The notes: generated from the letters alone by a model not told the origin. A stretch of 64,000 nt of DNA from Syngnathus acus (GCF_901709675.1 NC_051107.1:999501-1063500), one strand, 5' to 3'. Positions 1 to 12,759 are shown, numbered from the stretch's first letter. Numbers and translations are program-made.

Positions 1-2081
1 TTAATTCATTTTAATAATTTGAGGGTTTTTCCCACCAAGGAAACCAAACTCATTAGTAGCTTCTTAGATCATCAATACAAAAATATACAATATGACATTT
101 ACAGTATAATTAAAATAATGATGTCATATTGTTTGTTACGCATCAATCATAATTTCAATATCCACCTGTTCACCTGCTTTATGGCATTTTTTCTTTTGCT
201 TATTTACCATGAATGTTGTGAGTGAACTGTAGTAACCGCCGTTTGCACGTCTCACATCCTCCATGTGATCCGCTGGAATGTCCCAAATATAGGAACAATC
301 GCTTGAAACCACACCAGGGAAGCATAATTTCCTGAGTGGGTGCTCTTCCACCGCCCCCTCCCCCCCTTGCCCCTGCCCCCCGCTCACCAATCAGCTCATC
401 ACAAGCTTAATAACATCTTTGACCTTGACTCTCCTTGCTATTCTAAACACGGGTACTTTTATCATGGAAATTCTTTTATTACCACAATTCCATTTAAAGA
501 TTTGGCAATGTGTGGCATCACCACTTTAGTTTTACATGTTTTTCTTGACATTCTGTCAATGACAATAACAAAACACTCAAATAAAATGGCCATTGTTTCG
601 TTACATTTCTTTGTGAATGATACTTGAATAGTCACAAAATAAATCTGACTTTTTATGTCGTATTGACAAAATGATGAGTTTATCATTTTTTTGTAGAATG
701 CTAGCTGTAATGACAAAATTAACATTGTCTGGACGTTTTGTGACATATTCCCAATGTCTTATAGAGTAATATGGGAATGGTCATGACAAGGAAATGTTTT
801 TGTCACTCATTGCTGTTGATTTTTTGTTTGTTTCTACATTTCTTAAGAAATTAACCTACCTATCATAAAAAATACTCATTTATTTACAGGCATACTATTA
901 AATTATATGACTAAATAAGTATTTGAATCTTGGACTTTCCATGCACCCTGGTGTGCACTTTGCCACATATTCCTGTTTTATCAATTGACTGTTAAATCTC
1001 TTGGCTTGATTTCGGGCCTCTTTGTCCTTAGTCCAGTCCGACTGGCGGTCCTAACGCAATCTCTTGAGGACGTACAAAAAGTTGCATGAATGTGTGTGCG
1101 TGTGTGTGGATGTATATCCCGCTTTAGCGTGACAATAGCAGAGAAAGTTCCATTGTTTTTCCACTCTGTCCTGGAAAGTGTGATTCTTTTTATAGCATCA
1201 TAATGGTCGCAACATATTTTGTTGTTCTACTAGGAAGTCCAACTTAACAATGTTTTTGAGTAGTTTGCACTGCATCATGTTTAATTAGCTATGTCAAATG
1301 GCATCTATGTAATTAGATGCCCGGTCGTTAGGTGCCTCCTGCCTCCATTTGCCCTCTTCACTGGAACAATCAGGCGTCACACAAACAATAGCAAAAGGAA
1401 AAGCCCAGGGTGGAGTTGTGGCGGCAGGGTCCCCAACTTCTGAGGAGGGGGGTCCAAAACGGAGTGGAAAGTATTGTGTCTTCCGGAAATGATCTTCCTC
1501 ATGCTTGTGATTGGTCAGATGGCTTTCATGTTAAGTTTTAGGGTTGATATTAGCGCCCTCTGTCGCTATGCCATGGTCTTGACAAGATGTAAATACAAAA
1601 TCAATAAATTAAATGTACTTTTTTTTTAGTATTCGAGAATGTCATAAATTGTTGTATTTGTATTTTTTAAATTTTAATTAGTTACTGCTTTATATAATGC
1701 ACGTAAAAGGCCGTTTTAGTCCAGTTTCAACCCAATATCTTTATTTTACAAATGTATTTAATAATTTTTAAAATAAATGTCTACTAATATTCTCCAATCC
1801 AAAATTATAGTGGCCACGAATCCGTAAAAATCCGCCCTCTTCCCGATTTAGCGTTACTCTGTCTCCACCATGCGGCCAACTGTCGCACTGCAGTCACATG
1901 ACGGTGCCGCCGTCCAGCCAGTTCAGTCCTTTTTGACCTTCCCGTTTCTTTATTTATACTAAGGCAGTCACAACTTGTCCCGCCGGCTTATCTCAACTAT
2001 AAATAAATTGATACGGGAGGATAAATACAGGACATGTAGGATGAAAGCGTCGTCTAATTCAAACGCTTCAGACCTTTCTTA
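1..2081. other. Non-coding sequence, no gene recognised
   Basis: This is AT-rich DNA with only short open frames on both strands and no recognisable domain. A slightly GC-richer patch at 1840-1930 leads into the promoter block of the downstream gene and includes GTCACATGAC, an E-box-like site. I see no repeat with identifiable ends. Confidence 0.6.
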
Positions 2082-2286
2082 ACTGCGCAAGTGTGCAATT
2101 TGAGTCCACGCTTGCGCAGTAGCTCTCTTTTTGGTCACCGAGCGTGGTAGCAAGAGCGCGCATGCGTGTGTGTTGGGGGGGTTGTGGGGGTGTCACCGGT
2201 ACAGTTTCCATCCCGGTTGCAGTTTTCCGTCCTTCGGCTGGACACGACAAGCCGGCAGCAGCAGGTAGCTGTGAACCGGAACCACC
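2082..2286 (+). promoter_or_regulatory. Probable promoter/5'UTR of the DUF829 gene
   Basis: This block lies just upstream of the start codon and is richer in CpG than its AT-rich surroundings. It holds a perfect 10-bp inverted repeat, ACTGCGCAAG at 2082-2091 and CTTGCGCAGT at 2111-2120, and a GCGCATGCG at 2158-2166. These resemble the TGCGCA half-sites of NRF1, a common factor at TATA-less housekeeping promoters. No TATA box is placed convincingly. The transcription start is not determined. Confidence 0.5.
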
Positions 2287-4117
2287 ATGGGCAACCTGCA
2301 ACTCACCACTGGGTAATATATATGTTTTTAATTTTGTATACATAATATCTCTTTTTATATGGATGTATATAGTATTCAGTTCGTTTTGTGCACTGCTCTT
2401 AAATAGGTCACGCTGACTGTTGCATTGCAATCCAGTCATGCATGTTTTAATTCTGTTGTTTTCCCATAAAGGCTGTTTACAACCGGGGTGCCCCCACCTC
2501 AACCTGACAGCAGGTTCACCAGCAGATCCATCAGTAGAGGCATCACCTACTACCAAGCGTGTCAACCTTCGTCTACTTCCTCCGCTACCCATGACCCACT
2601 TCACGCCACTCTTCCATCACGAGCCTCACCGTCACCCCGGCCCCTCCTCCTCTTCTTCTCGTGGCTTGGGGCCCACCCGGGTGCGGCGGCCAAGTATTTT
2701 GATGCCTTCCTGGCGCGGGGTATGGACGTGCTGCTGGTGCAGAGTGGTGTCATGCACTTTCTGTGGCCCCGCTGGGGACAGAACTACGGGCTGGAGGTGT
2801 TGAAGGTCCTGGATAGGCCCGAGTTTTCAGGACGCCCCTTTCTGGTGTACGCCTCATCAATCGGGGGCTACACCTTCACGCAGGTGCTGGTCCACGTGGC
2901 GCACGGGCACGCCAAGCATGCAACTCTGCCTCACCGGGTTGTGGGGCACATCTACGACAGCCTGGTCGCTGGAACCCTGGAGCACATGGCAACAGGTGAG
3001 CAAGGGCCCGCTGCAGATCAGGTTAGGTGACCATCCAGTGTCAGAGTCGGACACACACAAAATATTCTGTACTTTTTGCTATTGGCAAAGCAGGATCCTA
3101 TTGATTTTTTGGTGCCTTGGAGAACAGGGCAACAGGGGAACGGGGGTCCACCGGGGATCGGGTGACTTAGTGCTCCTTTTGTTAGCCTAGAGCACAAAAG
3201 TACAGTCAGATTCTAAAATATGTGCTGTTGGCAAAGCAAAGGTGCAACTCAAACTGTCTTGAAGCAGGGGCGAAAGGTGAACAAGGACCTGCTGGGGATT
3301 AGGTCACTCACTAGTTGACCTACTGCTATCCGTGTGAAACACAAAACAGTCTGAGTGTTTTTGTGATTATGGTTGTCATTTTAGCCAAGTTTATTTTTTG
3401 CTTTGACTTGTGAAACTGTTTGCCATAACTGCTTTTTGAGCGTGTTAGCTTCATGCTAATACAATGGGAAACATCAATGATGGGCTAGCGAATAGCATGA
3501 GTGTCATAGTTTTAAAAGCCTTTAAGCAATGGGTGTTTGGACACAAATAGTGGAGCAGCACATGTAGACAGACAATGTAACACTTCACGGGCATATGTCC
3601 TTTATCCTCTGTGAAGATTATCTAATATTGCTGTGGGCTATTGAGGATCTTTTAGATATATGCGATATTTGTTGGCTGGCTAAACAAAACTAATGAAAAC
3701 AAGAATGGAACTGATTGTGATTGATGACATTATTCTATGTTCCCAGGCTTGGGGAGGACTCTGGTTCCCTTCCTGGAGCGTGTCATCAAAAGAACGGCCA
3801 TGTTATATTTCTGGCTCTTCAAAGGCAGCACGGCCGATGTGTACCAGCGCGCCGTCCGGGTGTTTGCCAGCAGCCCCGTCACGGCCCCGGCGCTCTTCTT
3901 CTCCAGCGAAGACGACGCCCTGTGCGACGCTGACGCCCTGGTGGCCATCGTGGCCGGGTGGCGACACAGAGGCATGACCGTTTACAGCAGAAAATGGAAG
4001 GTGTCCAAGCACGCTGCACACATGCGATACCACCCGGAGGAGTATCGACACACGCTAGAGGCCTTCCTGGACTCTCTGCCTTTGAGCCCGTCTCCTCACA
4101 GCACAAATTTACATTAA
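2287..4117 (+). CDS. TMEM53-like DUF829 alpha/beta-hydrolase-fold protein, three exons
   Basis: The coding exons are 2287-2312, 2472-2995 and 3747-4117, with introns of 159 and 751 bp. All junctions are GT-AG: the donors are GG|GTAATA and CAG|GTGAGC, the acceptors ATAAAG|G and CCCAG|G. The split codons join in frame, giving 921 nt and 306 residues plus a TAA stop. The start is chosen because ACCACCATGG at 2281-2290 is a near-ideal vertebrate start context. The protein matches the DUF829/TMEM53 pattern. A hydrophobic beta strand lies at about residues 67-76. A nucleophile-elbow-like S-I-G-G follows a beta strand, with Ser about 138. An acidic S-E-D-D lies at about 237-240, and a late K-H-A-A-H-M-R motif (His about 272 and 275) precedes H-P-E-E-Y, corresponding to the family's conserved C-terminal His region. 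Human TMEM53 is a nuclear-envelope protein. The substrate and cellular site of this fish homologue are not known to me, and a hydrolase role is inferred only from the fold. It could be TMEM53 itself or a fish-specific paralogue; the N-terminal 60 residues are Ser/Pro-rich and not recognisable. Confidence 0.88.
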
Positions 4118-4276
4118 ATATTTTATTACATCCATCCATCATCCATCCAGCCATCCCATTAATTCATCCATCCATTTTCTATCCTTCTTATCTATATATG
4201 CACAATTTAGTAAGAAATATGATCGATTTGTTTGTTATTGGAGCTACTGGTATGAAAACACCATAGTGGGTTTGGC

Positions 4277-4282
4277 AATAAA
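4277..4282 (+). terminator. Candidate polyadenylation signal AATAAA for the DUF829 gene
   Basis: A canonical AATAAA hexamer lies 160 bp after the stop codon and is followed by an A-rich stretch. The intervening 3'UTR contains a short ATCC-rich tail (about 4131-4190) typical of fish LINE 3' ends. Other AT-rich variants occur downstream, so the true cleavage site is uncertain. Confidence 0.45.
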
Positions 4283-5871
4283 TTAAAAAAATTGGTTTTG
4301 ATGCTTTATTGACATTGATATTTCAGAAATTTTCCGTTGAAATTTCATGATATGTACATTTGTTACTATTAAATTTAATTTTCATGAATATCTTTTTAAT
4401 TTTGTACCTGTTTTATTTTAATATGTATTTAAATTATTCCTTTGAAATTTTAATAACATTATATGTATTTTTAATACTATTATATATTTATATTTATATA
4501 TTTATACATTTATATATACTTTAAATATATAAATATTTGCACATTATTTTCTATTATTTAATGTTTAATTTCAATTTACATAATTTTTCATTTCTATTTA
4601 CATCTCGAATTTATAGTGGGGTGTACAGTTCATTCTAAATTGAATTACAATTTTATAACAATGCACACATAGGCTTAATATAATCAATTATACATTAAAT
4701 ATATCTTATGAAATTGTATTCCCTCAACAGTGCTTGATTGTTCCTGGTTGCAGATCTCAATTTGTCCACAAGAGAGCACTACTCCCCTATGCTTGCTAAC
4801 ACTTTTTTTTCTCCCGAGTTTTAAAGTCAAATATATATTTACATTTCCATGAAAGAACATGTTTAATAGAAACACCAAAACAAATATAAGAACCGGATTG
4901 AAATATGAGTAAAACAATAATCCATGATAATCCATCGCAAGGTCAAAGTGTGACAAAGACCCAAACAAACACTGTTCGTGTTCTTGTAAGCAATTGTTTA
5001 ATGACCATTGCAAGGTTAAAACTACCCTCTGCTTTTTATGATTGAACAAATACCCAGTTGCATATGTTTTGTTGTTTTTTTTTTAACACCGACGCTATGG
5101 TCCAGCGAAGATACTTTTTGGGGTAAGGGCTTCCTGGCTACTGCCTTAGGAACAGCAAGCCCAGACCGCAAAAAGACCCACACAGGACAAACTTGGTCCC
5201 CTCTCGCTCTTCTGGACCCTCACTGCTGCCACCACCTGGACAGGTACAGTAGAAGTGCATTTCAGTGAATATACAGGAAACAGTGAGTTGCTTTGAGTGA
5301 GGTTTGTTACAATTACGTTTTTCAGGTCTGGAATTATATTTGGTCATGTTTATTGTGGTATTGAGTACATTATCAGACAGGGAACCATTTTTTGAAACTT
5401 GGTTCATAATTGGGATTATATGTAATAGCAGGCATTGAGTAATTTTTTATTTTATAATCTTTATCAAACATGTAATTACATTTGGTAACGCCTTTATTGC
5501 CTAACGTCAAACTTTATTTGGATATGGAGGCGTTTTAGCTCTTTATCGGAACCAGATTTGGTATTAGCGCTTAATCTGATTCAGACCTTTGTTGGGTGTG
5601 GAACCATATTTGGGAATAGTTTTTGTCTGAAGTCAGGGATGAAATAGTGAAATAGTTCTTTATTGGCTATCTTAAGACGTTGAACCATATTTGGTAACAC
5701 AATTACTTGATTATCACGTAACTGCTTCTTTTTTTTTTAGGGGGGGTGCATGTGGTAATCTATCAGTTAAAAGAACTTTATTGGACAAGGACCCTCTCAT
5801 AATTTAGCCCTGGAAAGTTTTTTTTGGGGGGGGGGGGGTGTAGGGTAAATATAATTAAATATTTTATATAA
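4283..5871. other. AT-rich intergenic DNA
   Basis: The stretch is very AT-rich at 4300-4600, with runs of TATAT. A G homopolymer occurs near 5826-5838. An open frame at 5038-5268 has no recognisable domain. No gene or bounded repeat is supported here. Confidence 0.55.
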
Positions 5872-5873
5872 TA

Positions 5874-6201
5874 CAGTGATGCCTTGCTACTTCGCGTTTC
5901 GTTTATCGCGGCTGCACTACATCGCGGATTTTTTTCCAAATTAAAAATACATTTAAAAGTCAAAATAAAACTTCTAAATTAAGGAAACGTGTGTCTAACA
6001 TTAAGGACAACGTAGTATTGCTCCAAATGTTCGTTTACATTCCTTTAGAAGTCCGTTTTCGCGTGTTAGCACGATCGCGAATTAGCATCTTTCCGCTAAC
6101 TCGTTAGCCTGCCCATTCTTGTTAGTGACCGTTCTTCGCGGATTTCACTTATCGCGGGCGGTTTTTGGAACCAATTATCCGCGATAAACGAGGGATTACT
6201 G
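5874..6201. mobile_element. pogo/Tigger-like miniature inverted-repeat element
   Basis: This 328-bp element is flanked by TA at 5872-5873 and 6202-6203. The left end reads CAGTGATGCCTTGCTACTTC; the right end, read inward on the other strand, is CAGTAATCCCTCGTTTATCG. Both ends contain TTTATCGCGG and ATCCGCG motifs in opposite orientation, as in vertebrate Tigger-like termini. There is no coding capacity, so it is a non-autonomous copy. The superfamily is assigned from the TA duplication and the CAGT termini. Confidence 0.75.
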
Positions 6202-6460
6202 TATATAATAATATATTTATAATAATAAATAGTCCCTTCTCCGGTAATAGAGAACGTTATAAGGATTGGGGATGTTTTTGGAAACATGCATTTATTCAAG
6301 ATGTAGATTTTTGCACAAATATGTTGATTAAACACTCACCAGCTACTCCAATAGATACCTGCCCATTGTTTTAGCTGTTTCTCATAGTATGTTTACGTAA
6401 GACAAAATATTAGGGACACCGCAACGATAAAACTACTGTAACTTATAGCTTGAAAAAAAA

Positions 6461-7060
6461 GCACACGTGAAGGGCATGACGGAGCGCCTTTCTCCGCATG
6501 TGTGGCCGTGACGTCACGCCGAGGCACCCGCGACACTTACCTCACCATTTGCGTCATACGTGAGGGAGGGGGGGGGGGGGCAGCGAGGAATGGCGGGTGG
6601 TGGTTATACTGTCATAGCCTAATCTCTTCTCTGTATATTTCTCTATCGAAATATCGACTATCGAGAACATGTTGCCGGGAGAGCTCGTCCACGTACGGGC
6701 GTGCACGCGCGTCGCCGGGCGTGCTCGTCCACGTACGTATTACGCGCACGACGTGAGCTGTCCACGGTGCTGAACAACGGCGGTGAACGCCCCGAAAACA
6801 AACAACCACGCGTGACACAATGTGGAAATGTACGAGCGTGCGTGTGTATGCGTGCGTGCGCGTGCACGCGCGTGCACTTGTTGCCTTCACGTAACGTCCA
6901 CGCGCGAACGTTCACGTGAGTGCACGGTGAAACAAACACAATCTTCGTGCAGTTTTGAAGGGAATGGGAAAGATGCTCACCCTGCATGTGGTCAGTGTTG
7001 CAGCGTCCAAAAAAAAAAAAATCCCTGGAAGAATTTTGAGCGGTACCCATTGACGTGCAG
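6461..7060. promoter_or_regulatory. CpG-rich block with many ACGTG cores and a full CRE
   Basis: In an otherwise AT-rich region this 600-bp block is dense in CpG. It holds a palindromic TGACGTCA at 6509-6516 and at least eight ACGTG/CACGT cores: 6465, 6558, 6690, 6730, 6751, 6888, 6913 (CACGTG) and 7053. A 15-bp direct repeat, GCTCGTCCACGTACG, occurs at 6683 and 6723. No first exon or splice donor can be assigned. It may be an enhancer, an unannotated promoter, or an alternating purine-pyrimidine low-complexity tract. Confidence 0.35.
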
Positions 7061-9956
7061 CAGTGAGGGTGCATGCGCCCCACCACCACCACCAACGCGA
7101 CCACCACTCCTGCGCTCACATAGCCGACAGTTCGCTATCATGTTTCATCTTCTTCATCCTCCTCATCTTCTTCGATGAAATATGAAAAAGAAAGAAAGAA
7201 AGCTTCGGACTCTCAATTCCTCCAGTCTGCTGCTGCTTCTTCTTGCTGGTGACCTGCATTGACGTCATTGCGTCATTAGGTTTCCCCTGGAAACACGGGA
7301 GAGCTAAAAATAGCAACACATTAATTCAAACCCCAGGCTGAGAGAGAGAGGGAGAGAGAGAGTCAGGGTGGTGGGGGTCTCTTTTTGGAGGCTATTCTTT
7401 CATTATGACAAATTATTTTTAAATATGAGTTGAATTTTTTACTGTTGTTCATTTGTGTTCATTTTTTGTTTCGACTTGTAAAGCACGTTGCAGCACTATG
7501 TAAACTATTTAAAACATAAATAAAAACATAAAAAACATAAATATGTGAACTACGTTTTTAACAAATTAATCCCCCTCCTCATTGGTATTTTATATTTGTG
7601 TTATATTTGTTAATTTTTTTTTATTCTGGAGCCATGCACATTTTAAAAATATAATGCAGTCTAGAATTTACAGATTTACTTTTTAGTCAACGATCTCCCT
7701 CGTGTGGTACAGAAATGTACTATCAAGTTGTCACAAACTACCCGAAAGTGTGGTATCGAATCCTTTCCCAAAGAAATGTAACAATAGGCGACGGTATGTA
7801 AATAAACCATTTGCACATAGTATAATTTTTTTGTTCACTGTATGTGTACGCATTATTTTAAAGCGTTTGTGACTCCACACGTCTTTAATTGTTGGTACGT
7901 GGACCTCGAATCACCTCATTTCGCTTGTCGCCATTGTGAAGGTAAGAGTGCCAAAATGCATTAATAATCATAATAATTGTGTCCCGTGTGTAGCGGTGCT
8001 GGATAATGATGCATTTTACTTCACTTAATGAGATTGTTAAAGTATATAAACTATGACAGCCTTTTAGTACGGTTCGGCGTGTTCGTAATGACCTGTACGG
8101 CTCAATATGTTACGTCACACCCGCGGGGAAAAGGTGTTTTAATTAAATGTAAACTTTATATTCTACTTCTATGTGGCCTAAATTAGGCTATCCTGACAAT
8201 TAGGTGATAATGACGTGTTTGGGATGTGTTTTGACGTGCTCACTGGCTCGAAGGCAGCGCTGCACCACTCACGCCGTCTGCTGGCCAAAGATGGCAACTA
8301 CACATAAATTGCTCTCATTTTGCACCTTTTATGATGATGCAGTGAGTAAGTTTCAACTGGTGACTCGGGACCCGTAAGTGGACCATTTTGGGTGGTAGTA
8401 AAAAATAAACAAATAAATAAATCAATGAAGACAATAAACATAGATTGTTACAACGGTTATTGTTACATTTCTCTGCATTTTTTGCCACCCAAAATGTTGG
8501 TCAGTTTTGTGACCATATCTTATGCAATTATCATATTTAATGTTTTTGTACATAGTCGTGTTCATCCTATTTCTGAAGAAGCTGCTCCGAGAGTCACTTT
8601 GTACATGTGTAGTTGTTGAAAAATGTGCTTTACATGTTTTTTGAATGATACATTTCTCAGAAAATGAGTTGTGACTTTAACTAAGAAATATTTCAGTCAG
8701 TTTAAGTGTTCTAAAGCAAATGCAAAGGGTAAAATATTTAAAAAATACAAGGTCTCCATATCAGATTTTCACATATAGAACGTATTGATTTCAATTACCT
8801 CGGGGGTTATTGTTAAGAGTCCTTTAAAAGGCTTGGTGACATTCTTAGCTATTATTATGATTGGTGTGTGAACGCTAAAGAGCTTTTTGCTGCATGTGGT
8901 CCTCCTCTTAATCTCCTATTCCCAATCAAAACTTCTCAGTTTTACATTTATAAATAAACAACCCCCTTCCCTTCCCTTCATTCTCCTTTGGAATTGAAAT
9001 GAGAGTAAAGATCTGAGACTAACCCCCCCCCCCCCCAACGAAGGTTAAGGTGGTGCAATGAGCAGAAACAGCCTTGCTTCCTTTGCTCAAGCGTCCCTTA
9101 TTTAAAAACGACCACCAGGGGGCAGGAGTGCTCAGGAGTGTACTTTAGTTTCCCCTCTCACCTCTTCCACCCCACCACTTCAGTCTTCACTGTGACTGCT
9201 TGGAGACAAACTGTACAGTACACCGAGACACAGGAATGATGATTTCCTTTGGGGTGGTGTAGAAATGATGACATCACACATTCTGCTTGTTCCCTCTGAC
9301 ATCACACCTGGAACAATGTCTTCCTGATCATTTGTCCCTGGAAGCTAACTCTTAGCTCATGTGTTAGCGTAATTTCCAAAAGGTACAGAGTCTTCGTTAA
9401 AAAAATTTAAGGGGCTGGACCCGGACCTTGATCTTGGAAATTGAATGCTTACGGTGCACAACTTTATCTTCAAGGCTCTTTGCCCTCGACTTTTTGATTT
9501 TTTTAATCGTTAATTATTTCCTGCTAATTGCATGGATTAGAAGAGGACGAGGGTGGAAAGGAGGTCCCATGGGTCTAAAACCAATGAGTGTGTGTGTGTT
9601 AGATGGCAACACGGGCAAGGAGAAGCACAAATTGAAAGTCAAGGCTTGATTGTGCTTGTTGAACCGTACGACTATTTCCATTACAATTAAAAAAAAGTGG
9701 TCATAGCCCAGCGACGCCCTTGTGAAACGTTAGTTCGAAAGGTGACTCTTTTAGAAATAATATTAAAGCCATTTACTCACTGTTTTTTTTTTTTAGAAAG
9801 GCATGAATGTTGTGAGAAAATAAGAACTTCAAAACCAATCAATAAAAATCTGGAAATGTTCCTAACAAGATTCCTGATTTGTTTCCCTACGATGATCGAT
9901 ATACCTTTGAGCAAGACAGCCAACCAGCAACAAGCACATTTTGTAGCTCTGTCTTG
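7061..9956. other. Non-coding AT-rich stretch with simple tracts
   Basis: It contains a GA-rich tract at 7341-7363 and a C homopolymer near 9025. Open frames are short and carry no recognisable domain. No tRNA, transposon end or splice-bounded exon was identified. Confidence 0.55.
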
Positions 9957-10320
9957 GGCTGTAACAATTAATTGATTCAATCAGATAATTCGATTCAATA
10001 ATTAGCCGAAGAAAAATCCAACCGGAAGAAAACTAACAGGACCATTCGTACACCAATTACCAATGGCCACAAATCAGTTAACAGCCAGCCAATTCTACGC
10101 TCTCATTCGCTGATGCTCACGTGACTCACCAAGCCAGGCTCCGCCTTTTAAAGCTCTACACACTCCCACGTCACAGATACTACAGTAAAATGCGAGTTTT
10201 TTTTTACTCAATTTGAACAAAAATAGTAGCTGCACCTCACATGTTCTTGTGTTTAATAAAAAGCAAAATCAATTTTTATTTGATTAATTGAGTGGAATAG
10301 CGGATAATTGCTAGAGCTGG
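9957..10320. mobile_element. Probable degraded hAT-type repeat
   Basis: The left part reads GGGCTGTAACAATTAATTGA and the right part ends in AATTGCTAGAGCTGG. These match the style of other repeats in the window with TAGAGCTG-like termini and ATTAATCGATT-rich subterminal sequence (11677, 32948, 39630). I found no clear 8-bp duplication, so the exact boundaries are uncertain. Confidence 0.4.
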
Positions 10321-11676
10321 AGTTTTGTCAATGTGTGGTATCTCAAAAAGAATATCCAGTTTCTAAATGGTTTTTAATTTATTTTATTTCAGGAAAAAAA
10401 GCATAAAGTTTCTTGTCATGTTAGCTTTGGGGTACAAACTCTGCTGGCTAATATTTTAGTATTCCAAGCGAGTTTAGCATCCGAAAATGGGCCGACGCTG
10501 TTTTTCTTAAATAGTTGATGCAGCAAGACAAAAAGAGTGTTCCGGTTGCCTTGGTAAGTGACATTTTTAGGTCAGGACATAAGTGTGTGCTTTGTTTACA
10601 AGGACTGGTTGCAGGGCACTGAAGCGCAGATGTTAAATTTAAAAAAACTATATATATATTTTTTTTGCTCATGTTGCGCATCACTTCTCAGCATGAGTAA
10701 GTTTGTGCCTTTCGGTCTCAACTACATTCTGCCACAAAAATCTTGTGATTCTTATAAACGGCTTATGTAATTGATGGCACATACATTAAAACACACAAAA
10801 AAACAACAACCATTGTGGTTTCAAACATTTGCCACCCAAAGGATTACATTCCATTTATGCATACTGAGTGACGGTAGGATTAATATTATCACTCTTGTCC
10901 AATTACTCTTATCCAACTTCCATTTGCAACCCTGCGCTTTCCATCTTGTTCATTTGTGAGGTTTACCAAATGAAGTGAAGGATGGCGCGTAATCGTGGCT
11001 TCCTCTCGGCGAGTCCTCCGAATGGAAGGCCTTCAACTCCCCCAGCCTCCCCGCCCCGCCCTTTTTGTCCTCCCCGCCCCTCAGCGGCGATCAATATGTC
11101 TTGTCGCTGCGCGAGTCGCTCAACGCTCGCTTATCTGGGTTCTATTAATATGCAGACAGAATGACACACAGAAGCGGCAGCCGGAGAGCCGACAGTTCAT
11201 TTCCCCCTTTAGCCCCGGGCCAGCCAGTGGGGAAAACGAGGAAGTTTCAAAGGGTGAAAGGTTGACGTACAAAACAGCTGCTAGTGTAGCCTAATTGTTA
11301 GCTCAGACAAGAAGATGTCCAGCTATCTGTAGCTTACTTTTTTGTATGCTAATCTTGGGTTTGTATGAATTTCTTATAAATTTCTTATAAATCTTATGGT
11401 CTAGTAATTAGTAACAGTTCGAAATAGTAGTCAGTGTTAGCAAAAAGCAGTTAGTGTTAGCAAAAAAACATTCAGGCTTCTGCTGGTTAATGATAGTGAA
11501 CACAGGCACATCCCAATCAAAGAGGGTGTGCATACTTGTGCAACCGCATTTTTCTTTTTGTTTTTTGTTTTAAATAAAAAAAAAAAAAAAAAAAAAGTTG
11601 TGCAGGTTAAGTGAGGTTTTGAATGGTTTATTTCTTTGAGGAAAATAAATTACAATTAATCAAATTTGCAAGCAAG
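10321..11676. other. Unique non-coding DNA with a GC-rich patch
   Basis: A GC- and C-rich patch at 10990-11230 interrupts AT-rich sequence. Its open frames are low-complexity and proline-rich, and look non-coding. A long A tract occupies 11574-11596. No gene is supported. Confidence 0.5.
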
Positions 11677-12035
11677 TAGAGCTGCTTGATTATGAAAAAA
11701 ATATGAATCATGATTATTTTGGTGATAATTAAAATCACAATTTCTCAAATAATCATTTAATTTGTTTTAGGTTCAAAGGAAGAAAATGTTTAAACATAAA
11801 AAAATATTTATGCATTTTTTTTAGGAAACTCAGTTATGTAAGTTTCTTTCGGAGCAAACAAAATTGATAAAATATATTCAAAGTAAAAATGTATCAATTC
11901 AATTATGGCTAATATGTATTGACAAAGATTGGATATAAATGCATATTAATCTTTTTTATACAATTACACCAATCTGTAAGAGTGGAATGTAATAATCGTA
12001 ATTGTAATTGAGTTTCGATTAATTGCACAGCCCTA
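11677..12035. mobile_element. Probable non-autonomous hAT repeat, TAGAGCTG / CAGCCCTA ends
   Basis: The left end TAGAGCTGC and the right end GCACAGCCCTA form imperfect inverted termini of about 8-10 bp around an AT-rich interior containing several copies of TGATTATTT and AATCGTAATTG. The length of about 359 bp and lack of coding sequence fit a non-autonomous hAT. Flanking 8-mers do not match cleanly. Confidence 0.45.
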
Positions 12036-12747
12036 GTGCAAAAAGCATGGACACTATTTTGTCATCTTGGTCTCCAACCACAATAGCACTCAGCATAAGC
12101 GCCATCATCCCGACCTGACAAATACCTCCGAGGTGGCGTCCTGCGTGCTTCTGTCGATAGCCGTCAGCGGAATAATGGGGAGAATGATGCATCCCCCCTC
12201 CCCTACCCTCGGCGCCGTACATAGGTTTCCGCAGAGAAGCGTCCTAATGAGCTTGCCGTTTATGATAACGCGCGGCTCAAAGTGATGGCGAAACATAATC
12301 ATCAATGTAGTCATCCTTGGAGGAAGTCCAAAGCGTCGCATTGATCCTTTTCACGGGGCGCGAGCTGTCTGAAGGCACGTAATGGATGGTTCATCTTTCT
12401 AATGAGGGCCTTTTGTTGCACATTTAGTGAAATATCTCACCGGCTATGGAATTGTTGGTGCATCTTGGAACGCTTTTAACCACTTTCACGTATAGAAAAC
12501 AATCTGTCGTTCCGAAATGTCCAGCCTAATAACCTCATATTCATAGACGAAGCTTTTACATCATGGACACCAATTAACTTTATGTGCGCTAGTTGGAATT
12601 GGCAAAGGTAAACAATTTGTCCTTGGCTGATGATTTCATCAACTTTTTTCGGAGCTATAAAAAAATTTTATACAGCGAAAGTATTGAATTAAATAATTAC
12701 TGTTATTAGATTACACGGGAAACATTGACACTTGATTCATTAAAACA
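12036..12747. other. Single-copy non-coding block of balanced composition
   Basis: At 12060-12480 the base composition is more balanced than the flanks and both strands show overlapping open frames of 63-78 codons, none with a recognisable domain or good splice signals. Such blocks can be conserved non-coding elements, but conservation cannot be judged from one sequence. Confidence 0.35.
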
Positions 12748-12759
12748 AAAATAGTGTCA

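Noticed and set aside
2068-2604. 178-codon minus-strand open frame over the DUF829 promoter and exon 2
   Set aside because: It is antisense to a well-supported gene and crosses its promoter, first exon and first intron; no domain is visible.
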